NCBI RefSeq assembly: GCF_002005145.1
Contig: NZ_CP019698.1
Span: 2,790,001-2,854,000, forward strand
DNA from: Desulforamulus ferrireducens
GTDB lineage: Bacteria; Bacillota; Desulfotomaculia; Desulfotomaculales; Desulfotomaculaceae
Reading direction: 5' to 3'
DNA: 64,000 bases
Part shown: positions 33,216 to 42,458 of the stretch, one piece after another
Layout: the number at the start of each line of letters is the position of its first letter
How positions within the stretch are numbered: the first letter of the stretch is position 1
Made by a program: the position numbers and the translations under genes
The notes under the pieces: generated by a model
Databases searched by the model: none
The model's input: the letters and a program-made list of their open reading frames with translations, nothing else
Told to the model about the DNA's origin: nothing

Positions 33216-35601
33216 GTCTTTTCCACCTCCTGCCCTCTCGATAATTACCTTCTTCTCTGGCTGCTTCCTTGGCAGCCTCACGTTCTGCCCGCCGTTGTTC
33301 ACTGCGTTTGCGAACGGCTTCTTCAATATAATCCCGCGCCTCATCTTCATCCATGATGACACCATCAGAACTAAGCCAATTAATCACCAGCGGTACTGCC
33401 CGGTTGGTCTCCAACACAACCTCCACCTTTTCTCCCCTTACTTCCCCCATCCAGTTGGCAATTTCCTGGATATTGGGAACGGTGGCGGACAGCCCCAAAA
33501 ACTTAATATGGGGCGGGGCAAAAATAATACTTTCTTCCCAGGCGGTGCCCCTTTCCGGGTCATCCAGGTAGTGAATTTCGTCAAAGACTACACAGGCCAC
33601 ATCAGCCAACCCTTCCGGCTCGGAAAAGCAGCGGTTGCGGAAAATTTCCGTAGTCATAATGAGCAAGGGGGCATAGGGATTGATGGAGATATCTCCGGTC
33701 ACCAGCCCCACCATATCATGGCCGAAAACATTACGAAAATCGACAAACTTCTGATTGCTGAGGGCCTTGAGGGGCGAAGTATAAACAGCGGCCTTGCCTC
33801 GCTCAATCACTGCCTGGATCAGTCGCTCAGCAATAACTGTTTTACCGGTACCGGTGGGTGCTGCCACCAACACATTTTTGCCAGCTAAGGCAGCCTCTAC
33901 GGCCTGCTGTTGGAATCGATCCAGTTCTACAGGACCGGTCGGCGGTGGCGGCGCAACCGCTCGGCGCGGGCGTTTTTTTCCGGCCGGCGGTTTCTCTTTT
34001 CTTACCGGTGCCGTTTGGGCAGCTTCTCGTCTTTGTTGTTTAGCTGCCAGAGACCATTCGTGTTCGATGCTCGGGAATTTTTCTTCAATGGCCTGGATAT
34101 CGCCCCGCCGAACCAGCAAACCCACACGTCCGTTTTCCCTTTCCACTTCACCCACTGAATTGAGGTAGCCTTCCCGTATTAAACGTCGGATACGATCGGG
34201 CGTTGTGTTTAGTAGGTCGGCTGCTTCTCCTGTGGTCAGTTTAGTGGCTTTCTTAACAATTTTATGTAAATCCGGGCGATATTTAATATCCTTTACTTCC
34301 TCCCGCCAGAGACGAATTCCCCCGGCTAACCGAAAAGAAGTCAAGACCTCCAACTCACAGAGGTTATGAATATCCTCCTCCGTGAGCTTTAATTTATGGG
34401 CCGCCTCTGGAACAGTCATGGAGTGCAAGGCTAGCCAGGTTAAGGGTGGCAATTCCTGCCCTTCTTCTGCGGCCAGGTGCATGCCGGTAAGTCTTTTAAG
34501 TTCCTGAGCAATTTTTTTCGGCCCGTGCAGATAGGGAGAGGTCCAAAGTCCAACCCCGTTAATTTTAACCCGGTAGGAATCGGCCGCCTCAATCATTTTA
34601 ACGGCAATTTCCCTTTGCTCCGGTTGTTCTATAATCTGGCTGACATTAAAAAAGGGTTGTTGACGGAAAATTTCCTCCATCTTCTCCTTAATTTCTTGTC
34701 TGGCCTTACGCTGGGACAGTTCCGCTGCCCCTTCGACAGTATAAGAAGTGGTAATTTTACCATCGGGCAAAATGACGAAGGGAGGTATTTCCCTGTGGGA
34801 ACGAAGGTTAGCCACCAGGGTGCTATGGACACGAAATTTTCTAACAAAATCTTCCATTGTTAGGGGGCCGCTGCGGTTAAGATAGTTCGCCGCATCCTGC
34901 CAAGCTGCGCTACTGTCAGCCTGGGCATATAGTCCGCTGGTCAGCCTGATCACCGGATACTTAATCTTTGGTAGAATTGGGCCACCCAGGGCCTGCTCCA
35001 GTTCCTCTTTACTTACTGCTTGACCATTTCCCAAAAGTTCCTGCAGCAGGCGTTCCTGCTGTGCCTGTTTTTCTTCTAAAAGCTTGTATTCCTGTCGCCG
35101 ACGGTCCATTTCCGCCTTACCTGCCGCACTGGTGCGCAGGGTAAAACTACCATCGGGTAATTCAATCAGCTGCTCCATATTACGCAGGGCTGGCAGTTCT
35201 TCATACCCCAAGGCTAATTTAATCTGGGTCAGAGTGCGAGGTTGCCCATCCCCCAAAAGTCTTAAAATTTTGCCCCGGGCATCGTCCCCTAAAATTGCCG
35301 CTAGTTGTTTCTGGCGTACGGCTACCAGTTGAGGCCGATAGCCCCATTCTCCTTCCCCTGCCTTGGCCAGTTCTGACTCAGCTACCTCATTACGGGCCAA
35401 CCAAACTGTTTCTCCTGCCTCCCCTGTTTGCAACCTGGCTACCTTAAGCAGTCGATTGGCAACCAGAGATTGCAAAACGGACAGCAGAACCTGTGGTCGC
35501 TGCTTTAATTTTAAGGCTAAATCCACTAGCTTCACCGGACGATCCTCCGGTAATTCTGTCAGGATTATCATTTTCAGATGTTCCTTATCTTTAACTGCCA
35601 A
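33172..35601 (-). CDS. Ski2-like helicase, N-terminal part with ~560-residue extension
   Basis: 809 residues. The first ~560 contain several winged-helix or HTH-like segments (VKLVDLALKLKQRPQVLLSVL; TLTQIKLALGYEELPAL; VSKEELEQALGG; TTGEAADLLNTTPDRIRRLIREG). The first helicase domain follows with Walker A APTGTGKT (about 582), DEIH (about 674) and SAT (about 704). The frame then runs through a Glu/Arg/Lys-rich helix and terminates in a basic tail, without the second RecA domain, which is encoded in the next frame. On its own it could not be a working helicase. The extra N-terminal region is unusual for Ski2 proteins. Confidence 0.85.
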   Translation of the reverse strand: MAVKDKEHLKMIILTELPEDRPVKLVDLALKLKQRPQVLLSVLQSLVANRLLKVARLQTGEAGETVWLARNEVAESELAKAGEGEWGYRPQLVAVRQKQLAAILGDDARGKILRLLGDGQPRTLTQIKLALGYEELPALRNMEQLIELPDGSFTLRTSAAGKAEMDRRRQEYKLLEEKQAQQERLLQELLGNGQAVSKEELEQALGGPILPKIKYPVIRLTSGLYAQADSSAAWQDAANYLNRSGPLTMEDFVRKFRVHSTLVANLRSHREIPPFVILPDGKITTSYTVEGAAELSQRKARQEIKEKMEEIFRQQPFFNVSQIIEQPEQREIAVKMIEAADSYRVKINGVGLWTSPYLHGPKKIAQELKRLTGMHLAAEEGQELPPLTWLALHSMTVPEAAHKLKLTEEDIHNLCELEVLTSFRLAGGIRLWREEVKDIKYRPDLHKIVKKATKLTTGEAADLLNTTPDRIRRLIREGYLNSVGEVERENGRVGLLVRRGDIQAIEEKFPSIEHEWSLAAKQQRREAAQTAPVRKEKPPAGKKRPRRAVAPPPPTGPVELDRFQQQAVEAALAGKNVLVAAPTGTGKTVIAERLIQAVIERGKAAVYTSPLKALSNQKFVDFRNVFGHDMVGLVTGDISINPYAPLLIMTTEIFRNRCFSEPEGLADVACVVFDEIHYLDDPERGTAWEESIIFAPPHIKFLGLSATVPNIQEIANWMGEVRGEKVEVVLETNRAVPLVINWLSSDGVIMDEDEARDYIEEAVRKRSEQRRAEREAAKEAAREEGNYREGRRWKRRGGARRSRKSLDRY

Positions 35602-35711
35602 AGGTCACACTCCCCCAACCAATCTCTACAACACCTAAACTTTACCATACAATTAGTCTACCGCCAATGTTCTATGTCTATGATATCCGAATATGCTGAA
35701 AAATAACAAAT

Positions 35712-35733
35712 CCCTGGGTATTTTTGCCCAGGG
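35712..35733 (-). terminator. terminator of the diguanylate cyclase gene
   Basis: A 7-bp stem (CCCTGGG/CCCAGGG) with an 8-nt loop, followed on the minus strand by ATTTGTTATTTTT. A second near-copy of TGCCCCC-TGGG lies between it and the stop. Confidence 0.7.
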
Positions 35734-35755
35734 GGCACTTTACCCAGGGGGGCAC

Positions 35756-36985
35756 TCAGGCACAACAATCACAACGATTACGTCCTTTACTTTTCGCCAA
35801 ATAGAGAGCCTGGTCTGCTTTGCTGAGTAGCATCTCAGGGGATGTCTCATCGGTTAGCTCCGCTATGCCAATACTAACTGTAACTTTTATCTGTATACTG
35901 GCCACCGGTCCTACATAGTACTCTGCCGACCCTATGGCACTACGTATTCTTTCCGCCACAACAGTGGCCTCTGCCAATGAAGTTTCGGGTAAAATCACCG
36001 TTATTTCTTCTCCGCCATAACGACAAGCGATATCCCCTTCCCGTATACTATTTTTAATCAACATAGCTACCCGCTGCAGCACCTGATCCCCGGCTTGATG
36101 ACCAAAACTGTCATTCAAGCGTTTGAAGAAATCCAAATCCAGCATCAAGATACTTAAGGGGCGTTGGTATCTTCTGGCCCGGCTAATTTCTTCCTGTAGA
36201 CGAGCCTTCATATATTGGTGATTAAATAGTTTGGTTAAACCATCGATAAGCATAGGCTTACTTAAGAATAAAGAAGCTCGGTAAAGGAAGAACCCACCTA
36301 AGAGGACAATAATGCCAAAACTGAACCCGATAATATTGCGCACCGATGTAACCGCAGCATGAAACTCCTCGCCGGCAATATCCACCCCTAATAGACCAAT
36401 AAAATAACCGTGATGATACAAAGGGGCATAACCGGTGATGAAGTAGCCCCACTTGGCATCATGGGTAGGAAAGCTATACATCGGAACCCTTTCGGTATAA
36501 ACCCTTTCTCTCAATTGATTACCTACATCATAGCGATCTTTATTGGAGTAATAGCTTTCATCTTCACTGGTCAGTACATATAGATACTCCATGGGTGTCC
36601 CTGGGGTTACACCATATTTCCCTTCCTCATCAGGATTAACAAAATACTTCACTTGATCGCTGGTTAGTTTAACTTCCACATAGATATAGGAAACCCCGCT
36701 ATGTTTAATCAGAGGTGCCATTTTCTTTTTAAAATCCAGGGCGGCGGCATGATTTCTGGCTGATAGAATATCCAATGAACTAATTTCATTTATGAGTACA
36801 GGATCAATCTCCACCAGATTAGCTGCCACCAGGGCTGTGGCCTGGGCCCGTCGTCCAATATCATCCGCCAAGATCTGATAGCAAGCCTGGTAGGTGGCGC
36901 AGCCAAGGGCAGCCATTGCCAGTGTCATGGCGATAAAGGAGACCAGAAATATTTTCATAGGTGAGGACAATTTAAAGCTTCTCAT
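35756..36985 (-). CDS. membrane diguanylate cyclase (GGDEF) with periplasmic-type sensor
   Basis: A 409-residue protein that makes c-di-GMP from two GTP. An N-terminal membrane helix (about 11-31), an extracytoplasmic Cache-like sensor (about 35-215; YIYVEVKLTSDQVKYFVNPDEEG, MYSFPTHDAKWGYFITGYAPL), a second helix (about 217-240) and a C-terminal GGDEF domain. The catalytic motif is GGEEI, an active-type variant of GGEEF, and a RxxD inhibitory I-site (REGD) lies five residues before it, so product inhibition is likely. No EAL domain. It is transcribed alone, downstream of the cobalamin locus but after a terminator. Confidence 0.92.
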   Translation of the reverse strand: MRSFKLSSPMKIFLVSFIAMTLAMAALGCATYQACYQILADDIGRRAQATALVAANLVEIDPVLINEISSLDILSARNHAAALDFKKKMAPLIKHSGVSYIYVEVKLTSDQVKYFVNPDEEGKYGVTPGTPMEYLYVLTSEDESYYSNKDRYDVGNQLRERVYTERVPMYSFPTHDAKWGYFITGYAPLYHHGYFIGLLGVDIAGEEFHAAVTSVRNIIGFSFGIIVLLGGFFLYRASLFLSKPMLIDGLTKLFNHQYMKARLQEEISRARRYQRPLSILMLDLDFFKRLNDSFGHQAGDQVLQRVAMLIKNSIREGDIACRYGGEEITVILPETSLAEATVVAERIRSAIGSAEYYVGPVASIQIKVTVSIGIAELTDETSPEMLLSKADQALYLAKSKGRNRCDCCA

Positions 36986-37077
36986 ATTACCTCAGCATAA
37001 AATCACATTATATTACATCATTTTAACACATTTTTCTGGCAAATTAATTTCAATATTTGCGATATAAAAATATAAAA

Positions 37078-37106
37078 TACGACACCCTGGGAAAAGGCGT
37101 GTCGTA
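37078..37106 (-). terminator. terminator of the cbiP-to-cobD operon
   Basis: An 8-bp stem (TACGACAC/GTGTCGTA) with further inner CC/GG pairs lies just after the cobD stop and is followed by TTTTATATTTTTATA. Confidence 0.88.
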
Positions 37107-37111
37107 TCTGT

Positions 37112-38191
37112 TTACTTGCCATGAGAAGCAATAAATTGTTGTAGTTCGGTTAATAAAATATGGTTTTGTTCTTGGTTCCGGACGGCCACCCGAAAGAAAT
37201 ATTTATCCAAACCCTGGAAATTATCACAAAGACGAACCAATATACCCCGGGGCGCCAGATAGTCTCTTATAGCTGCAGCCGTACAGCCGGCCTGCCGGCA
37301 ATCCACAAGAATAAAGTTTGCTGCCGCAGGTAATGCCTTGAGTCCTGGTATGGCGTTAAAGCCATCAATCAAATATTGCCGTTGCTGATTCACCAAGGCC
37401 AGGGTTTGGCTTAGATATATTTGGTCTTGTAAAGAAGCCAAACCGGCTACTTGGGCCAGAACATTCACACGCCAGGGTGGCAGATTTTTATATAACTCAT
37501 CAATAATCTGCGGTGCCGCCGCCAAGTAGCCCAGGCGAAGCCCCGGCAGGGCATATATTTTAGTCAGGGACCTAACAATTATCAGATTAGGGTAAGCCGA
37601 CAATTCCCTCAGGAGGGATTGCTGAGGGTACACAAAATCCATAAAAGCCTCATCTAACATGACCCAGGCTCCCTTAGCCTTTGCCTGGTTTACCAGAACC
37701 AAAAGCATATCCTTGGAAACTAACTGTCCGGTTGGGTTATTGGGGTTACAAATAATTAATAAGTCCTCAGGCTCCAGTAAAGAATAAAGCTGTTCTGGCT
37801 TTAAAGAAAAATCTTCATTTCGGTCAAGCAATATTGGCACTTGTTCACTGGCTGCAAAACTTGCTGCATATTCACTGAAGGTTGGCACCGGCAGTAATAC
37901 CCTTTTAGGTGTCAGTAACCGCCCCAAAGCGTAAATAAGTTCAGCGGCTCCGTTACCTAAGATTAGCCTATCCTGGGGCAAGCTCCACTGCTTTGCCAGT
38001 TCCTTTAGTAAGGTCTCCGCCTGGGGCTCGGGATAAAATTTAATGTATTCCAACGCCCGCTGCACGGCCTCAATGGCCCGGGGTGAGGGGCCCAGTGGAT
38101 TGATATTGGCGCTGAAATCCATCAGTTTATGCACGGGTATGCCAAAGAATTGCTCCGCCTGCCAGACATTGCCGCCATGCATCAATTTCAC
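37112..38191 (-). CDS. cobD: L-threonine-O-3-phosphate decarboxylase
   Basis: A 359-residue PLP-dependent enzyme of the histidinol-phosphate aminotransferase fold that makes (R)-1-aminopropan-2-ol phosphate, the linker of the cobalamin lower ligand. It opens HGGNVWQAEQFFGIPVHKLMDFSANINPLGPSP, a CobD hallmark, and has the PLP region SLTKIYALPGLRLGY with the Schiff-base lysine. Immediate neighbours pduX (4-bp gap) and cobS support cobalamin rather than histidine biosynthesis. Last gene of its operon. Confidence 0.94.
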   Translation of the reverse strand: MKLMHGGNVWQAEQFFGIPVHKLMDFSANINPLGPSPRAIEAVQRALEYIKFYPEPQAETLLKELAKQWSLPQDRLILGNGAAELIYALGRLLTPKRVLLPVPTFSEYAASFAASEQVPILLDRNEDFSLKPEQLYSLLEPEDLLIICNPNNPTGQLVSKDMLLVLVNQAKAKGAWVMLDEAFMDFVYPQQSLLRELSAYPNLIIVRSLTKIYALPGLRLGYLAAAPQIIDELYKNLPPWRVNVLAQVAGLASLQDQIYLSQTLALVNQQRQYLIDGFNAIPGLKALPAAANFILVDCRQAGCTAAAIRDYLAPRGILVRLCDNFQGLDKYFFRVAVRNQEQNHILLTELQQFIASHGK

Positions 38192-38194
38192 CCC

Positions 38195-39100
38195 TTATCG
38201 CAGACCACCACTAACCATAGAGGTGTGCCAAATAACCCAATCGGGTCTCTTACTTCGAATATAAGCCGCTGCCTCCTCAACAGCCACTCCATCAGGACGC
38301 ATAATCATACCCATAACAGTGCCGCTATGGGCTACCAACACTCCCAAGGCTTTAAAATCAGCAGCCCACTGACGCCACTGAGCCAAATGGGGTTTGGGCA
38401 ACAACACTTGATTAGCTTGGGCGCTGATGGTTGCTCCCCGCCCCATCATTTCCCAATCCTCGGTCAGTATTCCTCGGGTAACTAATTCAATAGCTTGCCT
38501 CACCATGGGTTCCTTTTGAAAGTTCTTACTGGCCAAATCCTGGCGGCAGTTAAATAAGACAGTGTCTACCTTACCCCCTGGATCAGCCACCACCAGTTCA
38601 AGAGGCGGGGCCTCACCCAAATACCTTCTGGGTTCCCCAGTCAAATGATTAGAAATGGTAATACCCGGATACATCTGACCATCGCTGGGTTCAATTTTTG
38701 CTGCAATGGCTGCAATAACTTCCGGAGGCAACTCCTGATTAAAGGCTCGGGCAGTGGCTTGACAGGTAGCGGCTATGTCCGCTGTACTACTGGCCATCCC
38801 TTTGCTTTCGGGCAGCGCGCTAACCCTCTTGATGGTCACAGGGGTAGCGGGTAAACCTAAATATTCCATGACTAACTTAGCTGCCTGACAAGATTTACCT
38901 AATCCATCCCGAATCTCAGCCGACTCCCTTATCTCTACCTCCACTTCGCTCCACAGATCGATAGGGCAGCTAATAAGGTAAGGTTCTCCTTTAATGGTAC
39001 CCTGCACTAATTCTCCGCAGGTACCAGGGGCTGCGGCCTTACCGCGTAATACTACAGTAGACCTATTTGCTGCCCCAGCAGGATGACAAATAAACTCCAA
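38195..39100 (-). CDS. pduX: L-threonine kinase (PduX-like GHMP kinase)
   Basis: A 301-residue GHMP-fold kinase that phosphorylates free L-threonine for CobD. It shows GTCGELVQGT near the start and the ATP-binding loop LPESKGMASSTADIA. Adjacent cobD makes the assignment strong. The frame begins with TTG 49 bp inside cobS; no later plausible start precedes the conserved AAAPGTCGEL stretch, so this overlap appears real, although the ribosome site (GGGGAG) is somewhat distant. Confidence 0.88.
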   Translation of the reverse strand: MEFICHPAGAANRSTVVLRGKAAAPGTCGELVQGTIKGEPYLISCPIDLWSEVEVEIRESAEIRDGLGKSCQAAKLVMEYLGLPATPVTIKRVSALPESKGMASSTADIAATCQATARAFNQELPPEVIAAIAAKIEPSDGQMYPGITISNHLTGEPRRYLGEAPPLELVVADPGGKVDTVLFNCRQDLASKNFQKEPMVRQAIELVTRGILTEDWEMMGRGATISAQANQVLLPKPHLAQWRQWAADFKALGVLVAHSGTVMGMIMRPDGVAVEEAAAYIRSKRPDWVIWHTSMVSGGLR

Positions 39101-39801
39101 GTTTCAATCAACTCCCCGGTGGCTCCGTAAGTGTCTCCGGTCATACCACCCAAACGCTTATAGATGGTTCTGATGATGCCCAATGCAGCTAATAATATTA
39201 CTATTATTATTGCCAATCCATGTAAGCCAGCTAAGCCAACACAGATTACCAGCAAGGTTAAACTGGCCACCAGCAATTGAAATAAGCCTGCCTGCTTTAA
39301 GCAGTTCCCCAATCCGCCGCCAGGTCTGGCATAGGGATAGCGGGTAATGGCATAAACCATGGCCCATCTACCGGCAACTGGCATTATGATTAAGGCTTCC
39401 ACTTTCAGGTCAAGATTTATTTCACTGAGGAAAGCCGTCTTGAGCAACAAGACTATGCCTAGGGTCAAAACACCCATTGCCCCCACTCGGCTATCCTTCA
39501 TAATTTCTAATTGTCCTTCTCGGTTTTTACCGCTGAGTAAGCCATCTGCAGTATCCATTAAACCGTCAAGGTGCAGTCCCCCGGTGAGTATCATCATTGC
39601 CACTAAGGACAACACATCGGCAGACAGCTTTAAGCCAAGCTGCTGCAAAAAAACATTGATGCCTGCAGCAGCTAAACCCAGCAATAAACCTACCAGTGGA
39701 TAATACGACACTGATCGGGCTAATTCCTCGCTACTTGCCATTTTTTTGTAAACTGGCAAAATGGTTAAAAAACTTAGGGCAAGACGGAAGGATTTAAGCA
39801 A
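39052..39801 (-). CDS. cobS: adenosylcobinamide-GDP ribazoletransferase (cobalamin synthase)
   Basis: A 249-residue polytopic membrane enzyme that joins adenosylcobinamide-GDP and alpha-ribazole. Typical motifs: FLTILPV near the start, GGLHLDGLMDTADGLLSG (the metal-binding aspartates), DSRVGAMGVL and GMTGDTYGA. About six membrane helices. It lies 78 bp after cbiB and overlaps pduX. Confidence 0.95.
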   Translation of the reverse strand: MLKSFRLALSFLTILPVYKKMASSEELARSVSYYPLVGLLLGLAAAGINVFLQQLGLKLSADVLSLVAMMILTGGLHLDGLMDTADGLLSGKNREGQLEIMKDSRVGAMGVLTLGIVLLLKTAFLSEINLDLKVEALIIMPVAGRWAMVYAITRYPYARPGGGLGNCLKQAGLFQLLVASLTLLVICVGLAGLHGLAIIIVILLAALGIIRTIYKRLGGMTGDTYGATGELIETWSLFVILLGQQIGLL

Positions 39802-39879
39802 GGTCGGAGCACCTCCGAAGATAGGTTTTGCTTCATGTGAGACTAAGTATCTCTGTTGGGACCTTTATTATCCGGATGG

Positions 39880-40830
39880 CTAACCACCAAGGATTATCCC
39901 GGCTAACACTCCCACCACCACCGCCAAAGCAGTAACCCTTCGCGTCAGCCCCAACGCCTGTTCAATATGCCCACATGCCAGAGAATATTTCCCCGGCCCC
40001 ATGACCGCACGGTGGGAAACCTGTCCCCGGTAATAGTTGGTGCCACCCAGCCTAATACCCAATGCTCCGGCCACCGCTGCTTCCGGAATGCCGCTGTTGG
40101 GGCTGGGATGTTGCGGAGCATCTTGTTGAATAGCCCGCGCAGTTTCCCGCATGCCACCGGGAGTGCCAAAGGCCGCCAAAATATAAAGCAGCCCGGCCAG
40201 CCTCGCCGGCAGGTAATTAGCCAGATCATCCAAACGGGCCGCCGCCCAACCTAAGTACAGGTATCTCTCATCCCGATGGCCAATCATGCTGTCCAGGGTG
40301 TTGATGGCTTTGTAGGTCATAGCCAGGGGAGCACCGCCGATAAAGGCATAAAAAAGCGGTGCCAGGATGCCGTCCACTGTGTTTTCAGCCACCGTTTCCA
40401 CAGTGGCCCGGGTCACCTCCTGCTCATTTAAACCATCGGTATCCCGACCCACAATCAGCGCCACAGCACGGCGGGCAGTGGCCAAATCCCCCTGGAGTAA
40501 AGGTTTCAGAACAGCCCTGGCATGTTGATGCAGACTTTTGACCGCCAGGGTGGTGGATAACAGCCAGATATGGAGAAAAAGCTCCAGATACACATGAACC
40601 TTCCCCACCAGCACTAGGAGACCCCAGGTAACCAGGTAGGTCACGGTACAGGTTATGGCCACTAACAGCATACCACCCAGGCGTAAGCCCAGGTTAGATA
40701 AATTAAACCGACGCAGACAGTTCTCCAGTTTTTCAATTAACTTACCTATAATCACCACCGGATGGGGTAACCAACGGGGATCCCCCACCAAAAGATCAAG
40801 CGCCAGGGCTGTCACTACCAGCATACTCAT
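39880..40830 (-). CDS. cbiB: adenosylcobinamide-phosphate synthase
   Basis: A 316-residue membrane protein that attaches aminopropanol phosphate to adenosylcobyric acid. Signatures: DLLVGDPRWLPHPVVIIGK at the N-terminus, VGRDTDGLNEQEVTRATVETVAENTVDGILAPLFYAFIGGAPLAMTYKAINTLDSMIG in the middle, and RYLYLGWAAARLDDLANYLPARL. The start overlaps the cbiP stop by 4 bp. It works on the product of cbiP and of the pduX-cobD branch in the same operon. Confidence 0.96.
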   Translation of the reverse strand: MSMLVVTALALDLLVGDPRWLPHPVVIIGKLIEKLENCLRRFNLSNLGLRLGGMLLVAITCTVTYLVTWGLLVLVGKVHVYLELFLHIWLLSTTLAVKSLHQHARAVLKPLLQGDLATARRAVALIVGRDTDGLNEQEVTRATVETVAENTVDGILAPLFYAFIGGAPLAMTYKAINTLDSMIGHRDERYLYLGWAAARLDDLANYLPARLAGLLYILAAFGTPGGMRETARAIQQDAPQHPSPNSGIPEAAVAGALGIRLGGTNYYRGQVSHRAVMGPGKYSLACGHIEQALGLTRRVTALAVVVGVLAGIILGG

Positions 40831-42365
40831 GCCCTGTTTTCTCCCAATTTCATAATCTCATAAAGTTTTTTCATATCAAGATGTTGTTTTACCAGCATGG
40901 CCAATCGATCGTATTTGTCCTGTCCCATGTGGGGTAGTTGTTCCTGGGTCAACCGGGGCAGGTTCTTTCGTTGTCTGAGGTAGTTTATCCAGTCCAAGAG
41001 GAAGGCGGTATTATCAAAAAGACCATGCAAATGGGTGCCAATGATTTGCCCCTCCCTGGCCACAGTACCGTCAGAAACAGATACTGCTTTTCCGGAGCGA
41101 CTGGTAATCTCCAGCAGCGGCTTAAGACCGGCTCCTAGCTGCACTTCGCCGGTATGAATTTCGTAACCCATCACTGAGTAGTGAGGTAACCTCCCCCAGC
41201 TAAGTTGGGACGCGGAGAGTTTAGCTGTACAGCGGTGGGTTTGTTTTTCCCTTTGGAAGGTAGTTTCCATGTCTAAGAGGCCCAACCCCGGTAGGTGCCC
41301 TACCGTCGCCTCACTGCTCCAGGGATCATAGAGCATTTTACCCAACATCTGATAACCACCGCAGATCCCCACCACCGGCACACCCTGGTCAACCAGCCTT
41401 TTAATTTGTTGGTCTAAGCCTCTCTCCCTGAGGAAAATTAAATCCTGCAGGGTGTTTTTGGTACCGGGGATGATCACTGCATCCGGTAGGCCCAGGTTAT
41501 CTTCGGACCCTACATAGCGCAGTGCTACACCTGGCACCCTGGCCAGTGGATCAAAATCCGTAAAATTAGAAATGCGCGGCAGTTGGATTACGGCAATGTC
41601 CAATTCACCCGCTGCCTGGTTTTTTAATCTGCCCGTCAGGGCTACCGAATCTTCTTCTTCAATGCCGTGTTCAGACAAGTAGGGAATGACACCTAAAACC
41701 GGCTTGCCAGTGCGCTGCTCCAGGAAGTCTAAGCCCGGTTTGAGGAGGGACAAGTCCCCGCGGAATTTGTTAATGATAAAGCCAGCCACCTGCTTACGTT
41801 CATGGGGCTCTAATAATTCCAGGGTGCCAACCAAAGCTGCAAAAACCCCACCCCTGTCAATGTCAGCCACTAAAAGCACCGGTGCCTCTGCCAGGAAAGC
41901 AGTCCGCATGTTAACAATATCGCGATCCTTGAGGTTAACTTCCGCCGGGCTGCCGGCACCTTCAATCACCAGCACCTGGTATTCCTGACGTAATTCAGTA
42001 ATACACTTTTCCACCAAGCCCACTGCCTCAGGCAAAAACTTTGCTCGGTAATCCCTGGCACTCATGTCTGCCAGAGGTTTTCCCAGCACAACCACCTGGG
42101 CAGTCTGGTCCTGCTTTGGTTTTAACAAAACAGGATTCATTTTGACACTGGCCACCACCCCAGCCGCCTCGGCCTGAGCCCCCTGGGCTCTGCCGATTTC
42201 GCCACCATCCAAAGTGATGTAACTGTTGAGAGCCATATTCTGGGCTTTAAAGGGCGCCACCCGAAAGCCCTCTTGCCAAAAAATACGACAAAGGGCAGTA
42301 CAAAGTAAACTCTTGCCCACGTGGGAAGAGGTTCCTTGGAGCATAATGGTTTTGGCTAGGGTCAG
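40827..42365 (-). CDS. cbiP: cobyric acid synthase (probable CTG start)
   Basis: A glutamine-dependent amidotransferase that amidates adenosylcobyrinate a,c-diamide at four side chains. N-terminal dethiobiotin-synthetase-like ATP domain (LQGTSSHVGKSLL P-loop) and C-terminal triad glutaminase domain (GICGGYQMLGK with the nucleophilic Cys; THLHGLFD His). The first ATG lies 28 nt from the AGGAGGTGA ribosome site. Starting instead at the in-frame CTG 7 codons upstream, 6 nt from that site, gives the family-typical opening M-T-L-A-K-T-I-M-L-Q-G-T. First gene after an internal terminator of the cobalamin locus. Confidence 0.93.
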   Translation of the reverse strand: MTLAKTIMLQGTSSHVGKSLLCTALCRIFWQEGFRVAPFKAQNMALNSYITLDGGEIGRAQGAQAEAAGVVASVKMNPVLLKPKQDQTAQVVVLGKPLADMSARDYRAKFLPEAVGLVEKCITELRQEYQVLVIEGAGSPAEVNLKDRDIVNMRTAFLAEAPVLLVADIDRGGVFAALVGTLELLEPHERKQVAGFIINKFRGDLSLLKPGLDFLEQRTGKPVLGVIPYLSEHGIEEEDSVALTGRLKNQAAGELDIAVIQLPRISNFTDFDPLARVPGVALRYVGSEDNLGLPDAVIIPGTKNTLQDLIFLRERGLDQQIKRLVDQGVPVVGICGGYQMLGKMLYDPWSSEATVGHLPGLGLLDMETTFQREKQTHRCTAKLSASQLSWGRLPHYSVMGYEIHTGEVQLGAGLKPLLEITSRSGKAVSVSDGTVAREGQIIGTHLHGLFDNTAFLLDWINYLRQRKNLPRLTQEQLPHMGQDKYDRLAMLVKQHLDMKKLYEIMKLGENRA

Positions 42366-42421
42366 AGTGGGTCACCTCCTAATTTTCTATAACTAATCCC
42401 TCTTAAAGAGACTTTAAAAAA

Positions 42422-42446
42422 CCTCCGAGGTGTAAGCTATCGGAGG
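42422..42446 (-). terminator. terminator between cbiC and cbiP
   Basis: A 7-bp perfect stem (CCTCCGA/TCGGAGG) with an 11-nt loop lies 13 bp after the cbiC stop and is followed by TTTTTT. It would split the locus into two transcripts or reduce read-through into cbiP. Confidence 0.88.
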
Positions 42447-42458
42447 GAGTAAAGGCAA

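Noticed and set aside
33295-33888. A 197-codon plus-strand open frame opposite the helicase
   Set aside because: It is antisense to the conserved helicase motifs, has no ribosome site and encodes no recognisable protein.
38195-39100. pduX as a pseudogene because of its 49-bp overlap with cobS and TTG start
   Set aside because: The kinase motifs and length are intact and the neighbours in the pathway are present, so an overlapping start is more likely than decay.
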